A stretch of DNA of 64,000 nt from Candidatus Nanopelagicales bacterium (GTDB taxonomy: Bacteria; Actinomycetota; Actinomycetes; S36-B12; GCA-2699445): assembly GCA_037045355.1 (NCBI GenBank), contig JBAOHO010000026.1, forward strand, positions 310,001 to 374,000, written 5' to 3'. Below are positions 26,226 to 34,902 of the stretch, piece after piece. Within the stretch, counting starts at the first letter, position 1, and each line of letters starts with the position of its first letter. Both the position numbers and the translations under genes were made by a program. The notes beneath the pieces are model-generated. The model was not told where the DNA came from, searched no databases, and worked only from the letters and a program-made list of their open reading frames with translations.

Positions 26226-27902
26226 CTAGGATTGGTCGGCTGCTGATTCCTCGGCGGGCTCCTCAAAGCGCTGCACATAGGCGGCGACAGCCACCGGCAG
26301 TGTGGCGTACATGTTCTCCTCGCCCACCACATCAGCGACGCCGTGGTCACGCATCGGTTCGAGCACGTCGTTCTTGACGCGGGCCAACCACAACTCGATC
26401 CCCTTCTCGTCCAGCTTGTCGTGCAGTTGCTCCAAGATCTCGAGCGCCGTGGAGTCGAGTTCGACGTTGGCCTCCATGTTCAAGATGACGACGCGTGTGT
26501 CGGCGTCGGTGGCCTGGGTCACCTTGTTGTAGAAGTCGTACGCGTTCATGAAGAACAGCGGAGCGTCGTAGCGGAAGACCACGAGCCCCGGGATCGTGAC
26601 CGCTTCGGCGAAGTCATCGACGTCGTGCATGCCGGCGCGATCGGGAACGTACCCCAGAATTCCGTCGTGAGGTCGGGCCAGCCTGGCCATGAACTCCGCG
26701 ATCGACAGGGCGATCGAGATGATCACCCCGGGCAGGATCCCCAACACCACGACACTGATGGTGCAGATCGCGGCGATCGAGGCCTCCCGCTTGCGGAATC
26801 GCAGCAGCGCCGCCCATTCCTTCGGTTCGATCAGTGTGATCGCCGCGAACAAGATCACCCCGGCAAGGCCGGCGATCGGGACTGCTGCGATGACTCCCGG
26901 GAACAGGAGGGGACCCGCGAGCAGTACGACGAGCACGAAGATCGAGTAGAAGCGGCTGGTCGCGCCAGAGGCGCTGGCCAAGGCCGTGCGTGAGGAGGAC
27001 GTCGACATGGGATATCCGCCGGTGAGGCCGGTCGCGACCTGGACCCCGGCCAGTGCCTTCATCTCGGATGAAGGTTCCGGTGGCACATCGTCGGCGAACG
27101 CCCGGGAGTTCACCATGACGTCGGTGTAGGACACGACCGCGATACTGAGGGCGGGAACGATCAACGCCGAGACTGCATCGACGGTGATGGCGGAAAACTG
27201 TGGGACGGGCAGCGACAGGGCCACTGGTCCGACCTTGGGGACATCCCATTGCAGGCCCAACACAATGGACAACAGCAGGGCGATCAGCGGACCTGGGATC
27301 TTGCGGGAGATGACGCGCAGGATGAGCGACACCCCGAGCACGGCCATGGCTATCGTCACCGACTGCCACTGCGGCGTCTGCCAGACGGTTTCCCAAAGGC
27401 CCACCAGCGACGACGTGTCGACCTCGAACCCCAGCACCTTGGGCAACTGCGACATGATCATGAGGACGGCGACGCCGGTGAGGTACCCGACCAGGATCGG
27501 CTTGGACAGCAGGTCTGCGAGGAATGAGGCCCGCAGCAACCAGGCTGCCAGCAGGATCAGGCCGACCAGGATGCTGGTGATCGCCAGCGCGTTCAGGACC
27601 GGGATCCCCATCGTCGCCGCCACGGGTCCGACGGCCGCCGCCGCCATCAAAGCCACGGTGGATTCCGGGCCGACCGACATGTAGGTGCTGCGACCCAGAA
27701 TCATGTAGACGATCAGTGGGACGGCGGCGACGGCCAGTCCAGTGGCCGCATCGATCCCGGCCAGGGAGCCGTAGGCCATGGCCTGGGGGATCATGTACGC
27801 CCCGACCGAGACGCCGGCGAGGATGTTGCCGGAACTCAGCACCGACCGGCGGAACCTGGCTGACAGGCCCTGAGCGGGTCCGGTCGTCGCCTCAGATGCC
27901 AT
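26226..27902 (-). CDS. SulP family anion permease with STAS domain
   Basis: 558 residues: ten to twelve membrane helices, then a cytosolic STAS domain. AGVSVGAYMIPQAMAYGSLAGID is the SulP N-terminal signature, and YMSVGPESTVALM matches the family helix-3 motif. The STAS part shows VVILNMEANVELDSTALEILEQL. SulP proteins carry sulfate, bicarbonate or other small anions. It is divergent from a TauE/SafE permease, so a joint sulfur-related role is plausible but unproved. TAGTCT (27914-27909 minus) ends six bases before the ATG and no Shine-Dalgarno is present, indicating a leaderless message. Confidence 0.9.
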   Translation of the reverse strand: MASEATTGPAQGLSARFRRSVLSSGNILAGVSVGAYMIPQAMAYGSLAGIDAATGLAVAAVPLIVYMILGRSTYMSVGPESTVALMAAAAVGPVAATMGIPVLNALAITSILVGLILLAAWLLRASFLADLLSKPILVGYLTGVAVLMIMSQLPKVLGFEVDTSSLVGLWETVWQTPQWQSVTIAMAVLGVSLILRVISRKIPGPLIALLLSIVLGLQWDVPKVGPVALSLPVPQFSAITVDAVSALIVPALSIAVVSYTDVMVNSRAFADDVPPEPSSEMKALAGVQVATGLTGGYPMSTSSSRTALASASGATSRFYSIFVLVVLLAGPLLFPGVIAAVPIAGLAGVILFAAITLIEPKEWAALLRFRKREASIAAICTISVVVLGILPGVIISIALSIAEFMARLARPHDGILGYVPDRAGMHDVDDFAEAVTIPGLVVFRYDAPLFFMNAYDFYNKVTQATDADTRVVILNMEANVELDSTALEILEQLHDKLDEKGIELWLARVKNDVLEPMRDHGVADVVGEENMYATLPVAVAAYVQRFEEPAEESAADQS

Positions 27903-27975
27903 GACGGCAGACTAGAGATGAACAGAGGGTGAACAAAGCCGAATGGCCGTTTGCCCATGGCACTAACGTAGCGGC
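27903..27975. promoter_or_regulatory. Compact divergent promoter, both sides leaderless
   Basis: In 73 bp, the minus strand has TAGTCT six bases before the SulP ATG with TTGTTC sixteen bases further upstream, and the plus strand has TAACGT (27964-27969) six bases before the GTG of the TauE/SafE gene. The two -10 boxes are only about 50 bp apart, so transcription of the two genes is likely to interfere or be co-regulated. Confidence 0.55.
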
Positions 27976-28782
27976 GTGCCACCCTCGCGCCCCCCGACGA
28001 GCCGGGTCGCCTTGGCAGGGTTCTTCGGCGGGGGTCTCTCCGGGCTGTTCGGAGTCGGCGGCGGCATCGTCATGGTCCCGTTGTTCGTGCTGTGGCTGGG
28101 GTTGGGTCAGAAGCGCGCCATCACCACCTCGCTGGTGGCGATCATTCCGATCTCGATTCTCGGAACCCTCGGCTACGCGTTGGGTGATGACGTCGACTGG
28201 TGGCTCGCCATCGCCCTCGGCGCCGGCAGTATCGTCGGCGGTCAGGTCGGCGTTCGGTTGCTCCCGCGGATCCCGGTCGTGGCGCTCCAGGTGTCCTTCG
28301 CCGCGCTGTTGCTCTACTCGGCGTATCGTTTGGCCTTCCCCGCCGAGATAGCCGAAACTGACCTACCCCCGGACGTGGGGATTTGGCTCATCCTGATCGT
28401 GGGTGCCGTGGCCGGCATCCTCGCGGCGCTGCTGGGAGTCGGTGGGGGGATCATCCTGGTTCCCGCCATGGTCTTGATCTCCGGGCTCGACATCAACACC
28501 GCGCGGGGGACGAGTCTGATGGTCGTGATCATCACCGCGGCAACGGCGACCATCTCCAACATTCGCGCTCAACGGACCGATACCCGGGTTGGCGTCGTTG
28601 CGGGGGTGGTGGGAGCGCCTGCGGCTTTGGTGGCCGCGATCGTGGCGCAATGGATACCCGAACGTCAAGCCGCGCTGCTGTTCGCCGGCCTGATGGTCGT
28701 TGCGGCCGTGCAGTTGCTGGTTCGCGCCGTTCGGCGCAGGGATGGATCTGAACCGGCGGACGCTGAGGCTACCTCCGCCTGA
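27976..28782 (+). CDS. TauE/SafE (sulfite exporter/anion permease) family membrane protein
   Basis: 268 residues with eight hydrophobic segments and the twin repeat of the family: GLSGLFGVGGGIVMVPLF near the start and GILAALLGVGGGIILVPAM in the second half. Family members move sulfite, sulfoacetate or other organosulfonate-related anions. The GTG start sits six bases after a TAACGT -10 box, a leaderless arrangement. Divergent from the SulP permease and convergent with modC (stops seven bases apart). Confidence 0.88.
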   Translation: MPPSRPPTSRVALAGFFGGGLSGLFGVGGGIVMVPLFVLWLGLGQKRAITTSLVAIIPISILGTLGYALGDDVDWWLAIALGAGSIVGGQVGVRLLPRIPVVALQVSFAALLLYSAYRLAFPAEIAETDLPPDVGIWLILIVGAVAGILAALLGVGGGIILVPAMVLISGLDINTARGTSLMVVIITAATATISNIRAQRTDTRVGVVAGVVGAPAALVAAIVAQWIPERQAALLFAGLMVVAAVQLLVRAVRRRDGSEPADAEATSA

Positions 28783-28789
28783 CGGCGGC

Positions 28790-29944
28790 TTACGTCCGGT
28801 TCGCACCGTAGATGCGAACCTCAGCCGCCTTGACGACGAGAGAGACGGTGCGCCCCACACTGAGGCTGAGGCGGGCCACCGATTCCGGTGTGATGTCAGC
28901 GGCGATCTTCTCCGTGCGCACCCGCACCAGATTCCCCTGGGGCTCCAACGCCGTGACGACTGCGGAGAAGGTGTTGCGCGGGCTTCCCACCGGAGGTTGG
29001 GTGTAGATCGCGACGGCGGAGGGCGGGAACACCGCGACCGCGCTCGCCCCGACAGGAAGCATGTCGTCGGTCTGACCGTGGACGACTGTTCCGGCGGCGT
29101 GCCCGGTTTCTGAGGAGTGACTGGGTTCTGAGGAGTGACTGGGTTCTGGGGAGAGAATGGTTTCCGCGGTGTGACTGGGTCCGTCACCGGTGGTGATGAA
29201 ATCCGACCCGGACAAGACCCCGCGCAAGAAGTTCAGGCCACTCAGGCGGGCGGCGAAGGCGCTGCGCGGGTTGCGCAGCACCTCGTCCGTGGGGCCCTCC
29301 TCGACTACTCGGCCGTGATCGAGAATCACGATTCGATGAGCGAGCAGGGCGGCGTCCAGCACTTCGTGAGTCACGATGATGGCGGTTCGCTCGGCCAGGA
29401 CCCGAAGCAGTGTGTGGCGCACTTGCACTGCGGTGGAGACGTCCAGCGCCGCAAGAGGTTCATCAAGCAACAGCACCCTGGGTTCAGTGGCCAGGGCCCG
29501 GGCAAGGGCCACTCGCTGCGCCTGCCCGCCGGACAGTTGCCGAGGCCTGCGATCGGCCAGCTCGCCCGCATCGACCTCGGCGAGCCAGCGGTCTGTCGCG
29601 CGGCGGGCAGAAGCTCGCGAGACCCGACGACAACTCGGCCCGAAGGCGACGTTGTCCTTCACAGTCAGATGCGGGAAGAGCAAGGGTTCCTGGGCCAACA
29701 GGGCGAGGTTGCGGCGATGGGGTGGCACGTGAACTGGACTCGTCCCCTCGGTGACGCGGGTCAGCAGCTCGTCATCGATGGTGACAACGCCGTGGTCGGG
29801 CCGAAGGAGTCCCGCCACCACCTGTAGCACGGTGCTCTTGCCCGACCCGTTTCCCCCCAAGAGGGCCGTCGTCTCCCCAGTGGCGACCGCAAAGGAGATG
29901 TCGACGTCCCGGGCGGTGACGCGACACTCCACGGTGACGCTCAT
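28790..29944 (-). CDS. modC: Molybdate ABC transporter ATP-binding protein with C-terminal TOBE domain
   Basis: 384 residues. Walker A GGNGSGKST, Q-loop in LLAQEPLLF, signature LSGGQAQR, Walker B VLLLDEPLAAL, switch His in VTHEV. The last 70 residues (FSAVVTALEPQGNLVRVRTEK and VGRTVSLVVKAAEVRIY) are a TOBE/Mop-like domain as in ModC. Between the two lies a linker with PSHSSE repeats encoded by an 18-bp tandem repeat. The ATG overlaps the modB stop (ATGA). It energises molybdate or tungstate uptake with ModB and ModA. Confidence 0.92.
   Translation of the reverse strand: MSVTVECRVTARDVDISFAVATGETTALLGGNGSGKSTVLQVVAGLLRPDHGVVTIDDELLTRVTEGTSPVHVPPHRRNLALLAQEPLLFPHLTVKDNVAFGPSCRRVSRASARRATDRWLAEVDAGELADRRPRQLSGGQAQRVALARALATEPRVLLLDEPLAALDVSTAVQVRHTLLRVLAERTAIIVTHEVLDAALLAHRIVILDHGRVVEEGPTDEVLRNPRSAFAARLSGLNFLRGVLSGSDFITTGDGPSHTAETILSPEPSHSSEPSHSSETGHAAGTVVHGQTDDMLPVGASAVAVFPPSAVAIYTQPPVGSPRNTFSAVVTALEPQGNLVRVRTEKIAADITPESVARLSLSVGRTVSLVVKAAEVRIYGANRT
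29108..29150. repeat. 18-bp tandem repeat in modC linker
   Basis: Unit ttctgaggagtgactggg at 29108-29125 and 29126-29143, with a decayed third copy following. In frame, encoding PSHSSE between the ATPase and TOBE domains. Confidence 0.85.
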
Positions 29945-30729
29945 CGCCGCGCCGTCCGAGTCGCGAGGCCGATCACCAAGACCGCCACGAGCACCAAGAG
30001 CAGTGACAGCGCGACGGCTGCGTCGGGGTTGGTCTCACGCTGGAGGTAGATCTCCAACGGGAGGGTTCGGGTTGTCCCCGCGAGACTCCCGGCGAACGTG
30101 ATGGTGGCACCGAACTCACCAAGGGCCCGCGCGAAGGACAGCACCAGCCCGGCGGCGAGCGCGGGCAGCACCATCGGCAGGGTGACCCGACGCAGGACGG
30201 TCCCCGGCGGTGCGCCGAGGGTGGCTGCCACCTGGTCGTAGCGTTGCTCGCTCGATCGCAGGGCCCCTTCGAGGCTGATGACCAAAAAGGGTAGGGCGAC
30301 GAAGGTCTGAGCCAGCACCACGGCGGTCGTCGAGAACGCGATCTGGACTCCCAGCACTTCGAGTGACTGGCCCAGTAGTCCGCGACGACCGAAGGTCGAC
30401 AACAGTGCGATGCCGCCGACCACCGGGGGGAGAACGAGCGGGAGGAGCACCAGTGAGCGCACCAGAGTCTGCCCAGGGAACTGCAATCGCGCCAGGACCA
30501 GTGCCATCGGGACCCCCAGGACGAGGCACAGCGCGGTCGCGGCGGCAGCGGTCCGCAGACTGAGCCACAGCGCCGTCAAGGAGTCCGGAGACGTGAGCAA
30601 CGTCGGCAGTTCGGTCCATTCGACCGTGGTCAGCATCCCGAGCACAGGCAGCGTGACGAGAAGCGCACCCGCGACGGCAGGCAGAAGGGTCCAGATCGGC
30701 AGGTCGAGCCGTGCGGCGGGCAGTGCCAT
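29941..30729 (-). CDS. modB: Molybdate ABC transporter permease
   Basis: 262 residues with five to six membrane helices. The EAA-loop EGALRSSEQRYDQVAATLGA, then LPMVLPALAAGLVLSFARALGEFGATI, is the hallmark of ModB/CysT-type permeases. It is fused by overlap to modC (ATGA) and starts three bases after the modA stop, so modABC is one operon. Confidence 0.93.
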   Translation of the reverse strand: MALPAARLDLPIWTLLPAVAGALLVTLPVLGMLTTVEWTELPTLLTSPDSLTALWLSLRTAAAATALCLVLGVPMALVLARLQFPGQTLVRSLVLLPLVLPPVVGGIALLSTFGRRGLLGQSLEVLGVQIAFSTTAVVLAQTFVALPFLVISLEGALRSSEQRYDQVAATLGAPPGTVLRRVTLPMVLPALAAGLVLSFARALGEFGATITFAGSLAGTTRTLPLEIYLQRETNPDAAVALSLLLVLVAVLVIGLATRTARR

Positions 30730-30731
30730 GA

Positions 30732-31520
30732 CTACGGTCCCGAGAAACCCGCGGCGTGAAGGACTCGCCGGCCCCTTGGTCCCAGCACCCAGGTCTGGAA
30801 CTCTTGGGCCAACGTGGGCTCACCGGTGCTCGACAGCACTGCGATCGGATACGAGTTCACGGCGTTGTCCGGTCGAGGTATCGCGATACCGCTGACGGCG
30901 CCGTTCGCGTTCTTGATGTCCGTCACATAGACAATCCCGGCATCGGCTTCGCCGCTGGCGACCTTGCCCAGGACATCGCTGACAGCCTGCTCCTCACTCA
31001 CCGGAGTCAGGCTTGTTCCCGTCCTCTTCTCAACGGTGACTGTGGCTGCGCCGCAGGGGACCTGCGGTGCACACACGACAACTTTCACGTTGGGATCGCC
31101 CAGGTCGGCGAAACTGCCGATCCCTGCCGGATTGCCCGGCGGTACAGCGATCGCCATGGAGTTGCTCGCGAACTCGTGCGCTTCTCCCGCGACCAACCCA
31201 CCCGTCACCGCTTTGCTCATATTCGCCTCATCCGCCGAGGCGAAGACGTCAGCTGGTGCACCTTGCTCCAGTTGCGCGACCAAGTCGGCCGAGCCTCCGA
31301 AGCTGAAACGCAGGCGGGTCCCTGGATTCGCCTGCTCGAACTCCTGGCCGATCGTCGTGAACGCCCTCGTCAGTGACGAAGCCGCGAACACGGTCAACTG
31401 ATTGTCCGGATCCTGAGAAGGGCTCGAGTCACCAGTTCCGGAGCATGAGGTCAGCAGAAGGGCCAGCGGTAGCACTGCCCCAACTGCCCTGCTGAGAGCC
31501 GGTCGCCTTGTTTTCCTCAC
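30732..31520 (-). CDS. modA: Molybdate-binding lipoprotein
   Basis: 262 residues from GTG 31520. The N-terminus is a lipoprotein signal (RAVGAVLPLALLLTSC), with the lipidated Cys at 26. The mature domain begins LTVFAASSLTRAFTTIG, where the Ser residues bind the oxyanion, and contains FSFGGSADLVAQLEQGAPADVFASAD, the ModA signature. The start overlaps the regulator stop (GTGA). It captures molybdate or tungstate outside the membrane and delivers it to ModB. Confidence 0.93.
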   Translation of the reverse strand: MRKTRRPALSRAVGAVLPLALLLTSCSGTGDSSPSQDPDNQLTVFAASSLTRAFTTIGQEFEQANPGTRLRFSFGGSADLVAQLEQGAPADVFASADEANMSKAVTGGLVAGEAHEFASNSMAIAVPPGNPAGIGSFADLGDPNVKVVVCAPQVPCGAATVTVEKRTGTSLTPVSEEQAVSDVLGKVASGEADAGIVYVTDIKNANGAVSGIAIPRPDNAVNSYPIAVLSSTGEPTLAQEFQTWVLGPRGRRVLHAAGFSGP

Positions 31521-31921
31521 GCGCTGTTGCCTTTGGTCTCGACGATGACGGTGGTCGATTTCACGACCGCGACCGCGACGGATCCGAGTTCGAGGCCCAA
31601 GTCGTCGACGGCTTCGGCCGACATCAAGGACACGACTCGGTAGGGGCCGCATTGCATTTCAACCTGGGCCATCACCGCATCGCGCTTGATGTCGGTGACG
31701 AGCCCGACGAAACGGTTCCGGGCTGAACTGAAGACTCCCAGCGGATCGGGTGGGGGAGTCGCGCGTTCGCGCGCGTATCGAGCCAGTTCGAGCCCGTCGA
31801 TGACTTTGCGTCCTGACCCATCGACATCGGCCGTCAGGCTTCCGATGTCGATCAACCGCCGCAGTGTGTCGTCCGAGACACCCAGAAAGGCGGCTGCATC
31901 GCGAATACGCAGTTGCGGCAT
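31517..31921 (-). CDS. Helix-turn-helix/TOBE (Mop) molybdate-responsive regulator
   Basis: 134 residues. The first half (RIRDAAAFLGVSDDTLRRLIDIGSL) is a MerR/excisionase-like winged helix; the second half (FVGLVTDIKRDAVMAQVEMQCGPYRVVSLMS) is a single TOBE/Mop domain that binds molybdate. It is the first gene of the mod operon and is coupled to modA (GTGA overlap), so it is very likely the operon's own metal sensor. The ATG directly follows a promoter with two palindromes, with no leader. Confidence 0.86.
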   Translation of the reverse strand: MPQLRIRDAAAFLGVSDDTLRRLIDIGSLTADVDGSGRKVIDGLELARYARERATPPPDPLGVFSSARNRFVGLVTDIKRDAVMAQVEMQCGPYRVVSLMSAEAVDDLGLELGSVAVAVVKSTTVIVETKGNSA

Positions 31922-31954
31922 AGTGTCACACTACAGACCGCAAGTGCGCACTTG
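31921..31954 (-). promoter_or_regulatory. Leaderless mod promoter with two palindromic candidate operators
   Basis: TAGTGT (minus strand, 31933-31928) ends six bases before the regulator's ATG. It is half of the inverted repeat tagtgtcacacta (31921-31933). Further upstream caagtgcgcacttg (31941-31954) is a perfect 14-bp palindrome lying between the -10 and a weak TTCAAG -35. Both could bind the TOBE regulator and shut the operon at high molybdate. Confidence 0.55.
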
Positions 31955-32031
31955 AACACAGGCTTCAGCCCACATATGAGGAATATTGGATTTGTGAGTG
32001 GTAAGGGGAGGCCCCCCGATAGATTCCTGGG

Positions 32032-32190
32032 GTGGACATTCTCATCTTGGTGGCTCTGCTGGTGCTCGCGGTTGCCATTCAGCGAGGGGCCCGGCGTGGG
32101 CTCATCATCGGTCTGTGGGTGGTGACCGTGGTGGCGGTGATCGGTCTGTTCCGATTCCACGTGACCTCTGGCCTGGATCTGAGCTTCTGA
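32032..32190 (+). CDS. DUF5993-like small membrane protein
   Basis: 52 residues, VDILILVALLVLAVAIQRG then LIIGLWVVTVVAVIGLF, two membrane helices with a basic turn between them, ending SGLDLSF. Size, topology and the C-terminal LxLSF match the DUF5993 family, which is found next to DsbB-like genes. The stop overlaps the next ATG (TGATG), so the two are co-translated. The GTG has TAGATT (32020-32025) six bases upstream and no Shine-Dalgarno, so the message is probably leaderless. Confidence 0.78.
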   Translation: MDILILVALLVLAVAIQRGARRGLIIGLWVVTVVAVIGLFRFHVTSGLDLSF

Positions 32191-32834
32191 TGGCGACCGA
32201 CTCGGCCAGTACCCCGACGGCAACGAAGGAAGACTCCCCAGGTGTGTGGTCCGCCATCACCTTCTGGGGCGCGGTGCTGTGGATCCTCGCCTACTGCGGG
32301 GTGTTGCTCAGCGCCTTCGCCGTACAGCTCATCGGTGAGGAGTTCCCGTGCCCGCTGTGCATGCTGCAGCGGTACGCGATGATCCTGTGCACGCTGGGCG
32401 CATTGTGGATCGTGATGCAGGCACGACGGAATGAACTGACTGCGGCCCGCTACGCACAGGGTCTGGGCATGGGCATCATCGGCGCTGTCGTTGGGATGGT
32501 CATCTCGTCACGACAGGTTCTGCTCCACATCCTCCCGGGTGACCCCGGCTACGGTGATCCGATCCTGGGGTTGCACCTGTACACGTGGGCCCTGCTCACC
32601 TTTGTCATCGTGATCCTGTACTGCGGTGTCGCCCTGATGCTGACAACCCGGGCCGTACCGCGTGCCCCACGCGAGGGGTCGGTCCTGCGGACAGTCTCGA
32701 CGATTGTCATCTGGCTGTTCCTGCTGGTGCTGGCCGCGAATGTCGTCGGCATTGTGCTGTTGGAGGGATTCGCCTGGGTGCTGCCCGACGATCCCGACAG
32801 TTACAACCTGATCGACCAACTGGCGGGGTCTTGA
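32190..32834 (+). CDS. DsbB-like disulfide bond formation membrane protein
   Basis: 214 residues, five hydrophobic segments. EEFPCPLCMLQRYAMI carries the CxxC and the following QR of DsbB, which oxidises a thioredoxin-fold partner and passes electrons to quinone. The second periplasmic Cys pair of enterobacterial DsbB is not seen; instead LPGDPGYGDPILGLHLYTWALL is conserved-looking as in the actinobacterial branch. Coupled to the DUF5993-like gene upstream. The partner oxidase is not in the window. Confidence 0.82.
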   Translation: MATDSASTPTATKEDSPGVWSAITFWGAVLWILAYCGVLLSAFAVQLIGEEFPCPLCMLQRYAMILCTLGALWIVMQARRNELTAARYAQGLGMGIIGAVVGMVISSRQVLLHILPGDPGYGDPILGLHLYTWALLTFVIVILYCGVALMLTTRAVPRAPREGSVLRTVSTIVIWLFLLVLAANVVGIVLLEGFAWVLPDDPDSYNLIDQLAGS

Positions 32835-32911
32835 CCCTGATCCGCCGAGGACCGATGGATCAGGGTCTCACCCGGTCCGGGTCGCCCTACCGCGCCCACT
32901 ACTGTGAACGG

Positions 32912-34039
32912 ATGATCAGGAGACTGGCGGCGCTGGGTGTCGTGGCTGCGTTGGGGTTGGTGGCAGGTTGTACGACGCAGCCGGAGGCTCAGGACGCTGC
33001 GATGCTGCCCGCTGAGACGACTGCGGCCGTGACGACTGAGTTGCAGCAGACCCTGGAGAAGTACGGAGCCCCCGGTGGTGTGGTGGCTGTGTGTGTGCCG
33101 GGATACCAGGAGTGGTCCGTCGCCGAAGGGGTTGCCGACACCGAGACGGACACCGCCATGACCACCGACCTCGTCTGGCCGCTGCGCAGCATCACGAAGT
33201 CGTTCACCGTGACCCTGCTGCTGCAACTCGCCGATGAAGGCAAACTGAGCCTGGACGATCCGATCAGCAAGTACGTACCCGATGTCCCGAATGGCGACCG
33301 CATCACGTTGCGCCAACTGGCCGACATGACATCCGGAGTGCCGGAGTACACCACTGACGCCCTGGTCGAGGACATGAGCAAGGACTCAGCGCAAGCCTTC
33401 ACGACCGAGGAGCTCATCGCTTACGCACTCGCCGAGCCGGCGCAGTTCCCGCCCGGCAAGAAGGCCGTGTACGTCAACACATCGACACTGCTGCTCGGCG
33501 AAGTCGTCGAGGAAGTGACCGGGCAGCCGTTCGACCAAGTGCTCTCCGAGCGCATCTTGGTGCCTCTTGGCCTGACCGCGACGCGATATGTGACGACCCC
33601 CGATGACTGGAGCGGCCCCCATGCCACGGGATATCAGCCCGGTGCCAAGGGAAAGCTGCAGGCTTCGTTCAACAACTTCACCATCTTGGGACCAGCGGGG
33701 GCAATGACATCCACGCTGCCCGACCTGTGCCGCTGGGGCCGGGCACTCGGGGCCGGCGAGTTGGTGAGCGAGCAGACCCAGATGGAAAGGCGCGAGGGAC
33801 AGCCGCTGGACTCGGGACCGGAGTACGACGAGTACGACGTCGGAATGGGCGAGCTCGCAGGTTGGATCGGGCACACGGGTGAGGGCCTCGGCTACACCGT
33901 CCTCACCATGTACAACCCGGACACGGGAGCTGTCGTGGCGATCGGAATGAACATCTCCAACGCGAAGCATCACCCGCCCACGAAACTCATGAGAGCCATA
34001 GCCCCGGTGTTGGATGAGGTCCCACCGGCCACCAGCTGA
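32912..34039 (+). CDS. Lipoprotein serine hydrolase, class C beta-lactamase/DD-peptidase fold
   Basis: 375 residues. Lipoprotein signal MIRRLAALGVVAALGLVAGC with the Cys at 20. Catalytic motifs: SITK (SxxK), YVNT (YxN) and HTGEG (in place of KTG). This set is typical of D-alanyl-D-alanine carboxypeptidase/esterase-like members rather than of resistance beta-lactamases. Substrate unknown. TACTGT (32900-32905) ends six bases before the ATG, a leaderless arrangement. It is one of four beta-lactamase-fold hydrolases in the window. Confidence 0.85.
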   Translation: MIRRLAALGVVAALGLVAGCTTQPEAQDAAMLPAETTAAVTTELQQTLEKYGAPGGVVAVCVPGYQEWSVAEGVADTETDTAMTTDLVWPLRSITKSFTVTLLLQLADEGKLSLDDPISKYVPDVPNGDRITLRQLADMTSGVPEYTTDALVEDMSKDSAQAFTTEELIAYALAEPAQFPPGKKAVYVNTSTLLLGEVVEEVTGQPFDQVLSERILVPLGLTATRYVTTPDDWSGPHATGYQPGAKGKLQASFNNFTILGPAGAMTSTLPDLCRWGRALGAGELVSEQTQMERREGQPLDSGPEYDEYDVGMGELAGWIGHTGEGLGYTVLTMYNPDTGAVVAIGMNISNAKHHPPTKLMRAIAPVLDEVPPATS

Positions 34040-34067
34040 CCGGATTGCGGCTGCTAGCGTGCCCGAC

Positions 34068-34886
34068 GTGGGTGAATCGCCGCGGCTTCCGAGCTTCGTG
34101 ATCGTGGGAACCCACAAGGGTGGAACGTCGAGTCTGCTGCAGTTCATGTGCCGACACCCCCAGGTGGCTCGACCGGCGCGCAAGGAACTCCACTTCTTCG
34201 ACCGCCACTTCCAGCGCGGCCTGGACTGGTACGTGGCGCAGTTCCCGGCAGGGCGCAAGATCACAGACGTCGGTGAAGCCACGCCCTTGTACATGTACGA
34301 CCCGGTGGCCAGACGGAGATTGGCCCGAACCCTTCCGCACGCCCGGATCATCGTCACGTTGCGGGACCCCGTGAAACGCGCCTACTCGCACTACTGGCAC
34401 GCGCGCCGATATGGCAAGGAGAACCTGTCTTTCGAAGCCGCGCTCGCGGCCGAACCCGAGCGGATCGTCGGTGCATCGAGGCGCAGCCGAGCGAGCTTCT
34501 CGTACGTGGACCGAGGCCGGTATCTGGGCCAACTTCTCGATCTCGAGCAGCGGTTGGGGCGCGATGCCCTCTGCATCACCAGTCTCGAGCAGACCATCGC
34601 GGATCCAGCGACCGAGATCACGCGAGTGCTCGAGCATCTCGGGTTGGATTCTTCCCGACTGAAGTCCACGACGATGCCACGGGCCAACGCCTACGCGTCT
34701 CTGACGCCCGCTCAGAAGCGACGGCTCGCCAAGTCCGGCCGCAAGCTACCCGCCGACATGAGCCGCAGTTACCCCCCCATGGACCCGGAGACCGCTGCCC
34801 GGCTGCGCGCCCAGTTCGCTGAGGACAACGAGCAGTTGCGCGAATGGTTGGGGTGGGGCTCACTGCCCTGGCCCGTCGGTCCTTGA
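34068..34886 (+). CDS. PAPS-dependent sulfotransferase
   Basis: 272 residues from GTG 34068 (GTG 34059 is also in frame). FVIVGTHKGGTSSLLQF is the 5'-phosphosulfate-binding loop, ARKELHFFD and TEATP-like DVGEATPLYMYD follow, and VTLRDPVKRAYSHYWH is the 3'-phosphate-binding motif with Arg and Ser. The enzyme transfers sulfate from PAPS to a hydroxyl or amine, probably on a glycolipid or polysaccharide. TAGCGT (34055-34060) ends seven bases before the GTG at 34068. A second, frameshifted copy of the same family is at 57058-57961. It converges with the flavoprotein gene. Confidence 0.87.
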   Translation: MGESPRLPSFVIVGTHKGGTSSLLQFMCRHPQVARPARKELHFFDRHFQRGLDWYVAQFPAGRKITDVGEATPLYMYDPVARRRLARTLPHARIIVTLRDPVKRAYSHYWHARRYGKENLSFEAALAAEPERIVGASRRSRASFSYVDRGRYLGQLLDLEQRLGRDALCITSLEQTIADPATEITRVLEHLGLDSSRLKSTTMPRANAYASLTPAQKRRLAKSGRKLPADMSRSYPPMDPETAARLRAQFAEDNEQLREWLGWGSLPWPVGP

Positions 34887-34902
34887 TACGCCTCTCGGGG
34901 TG

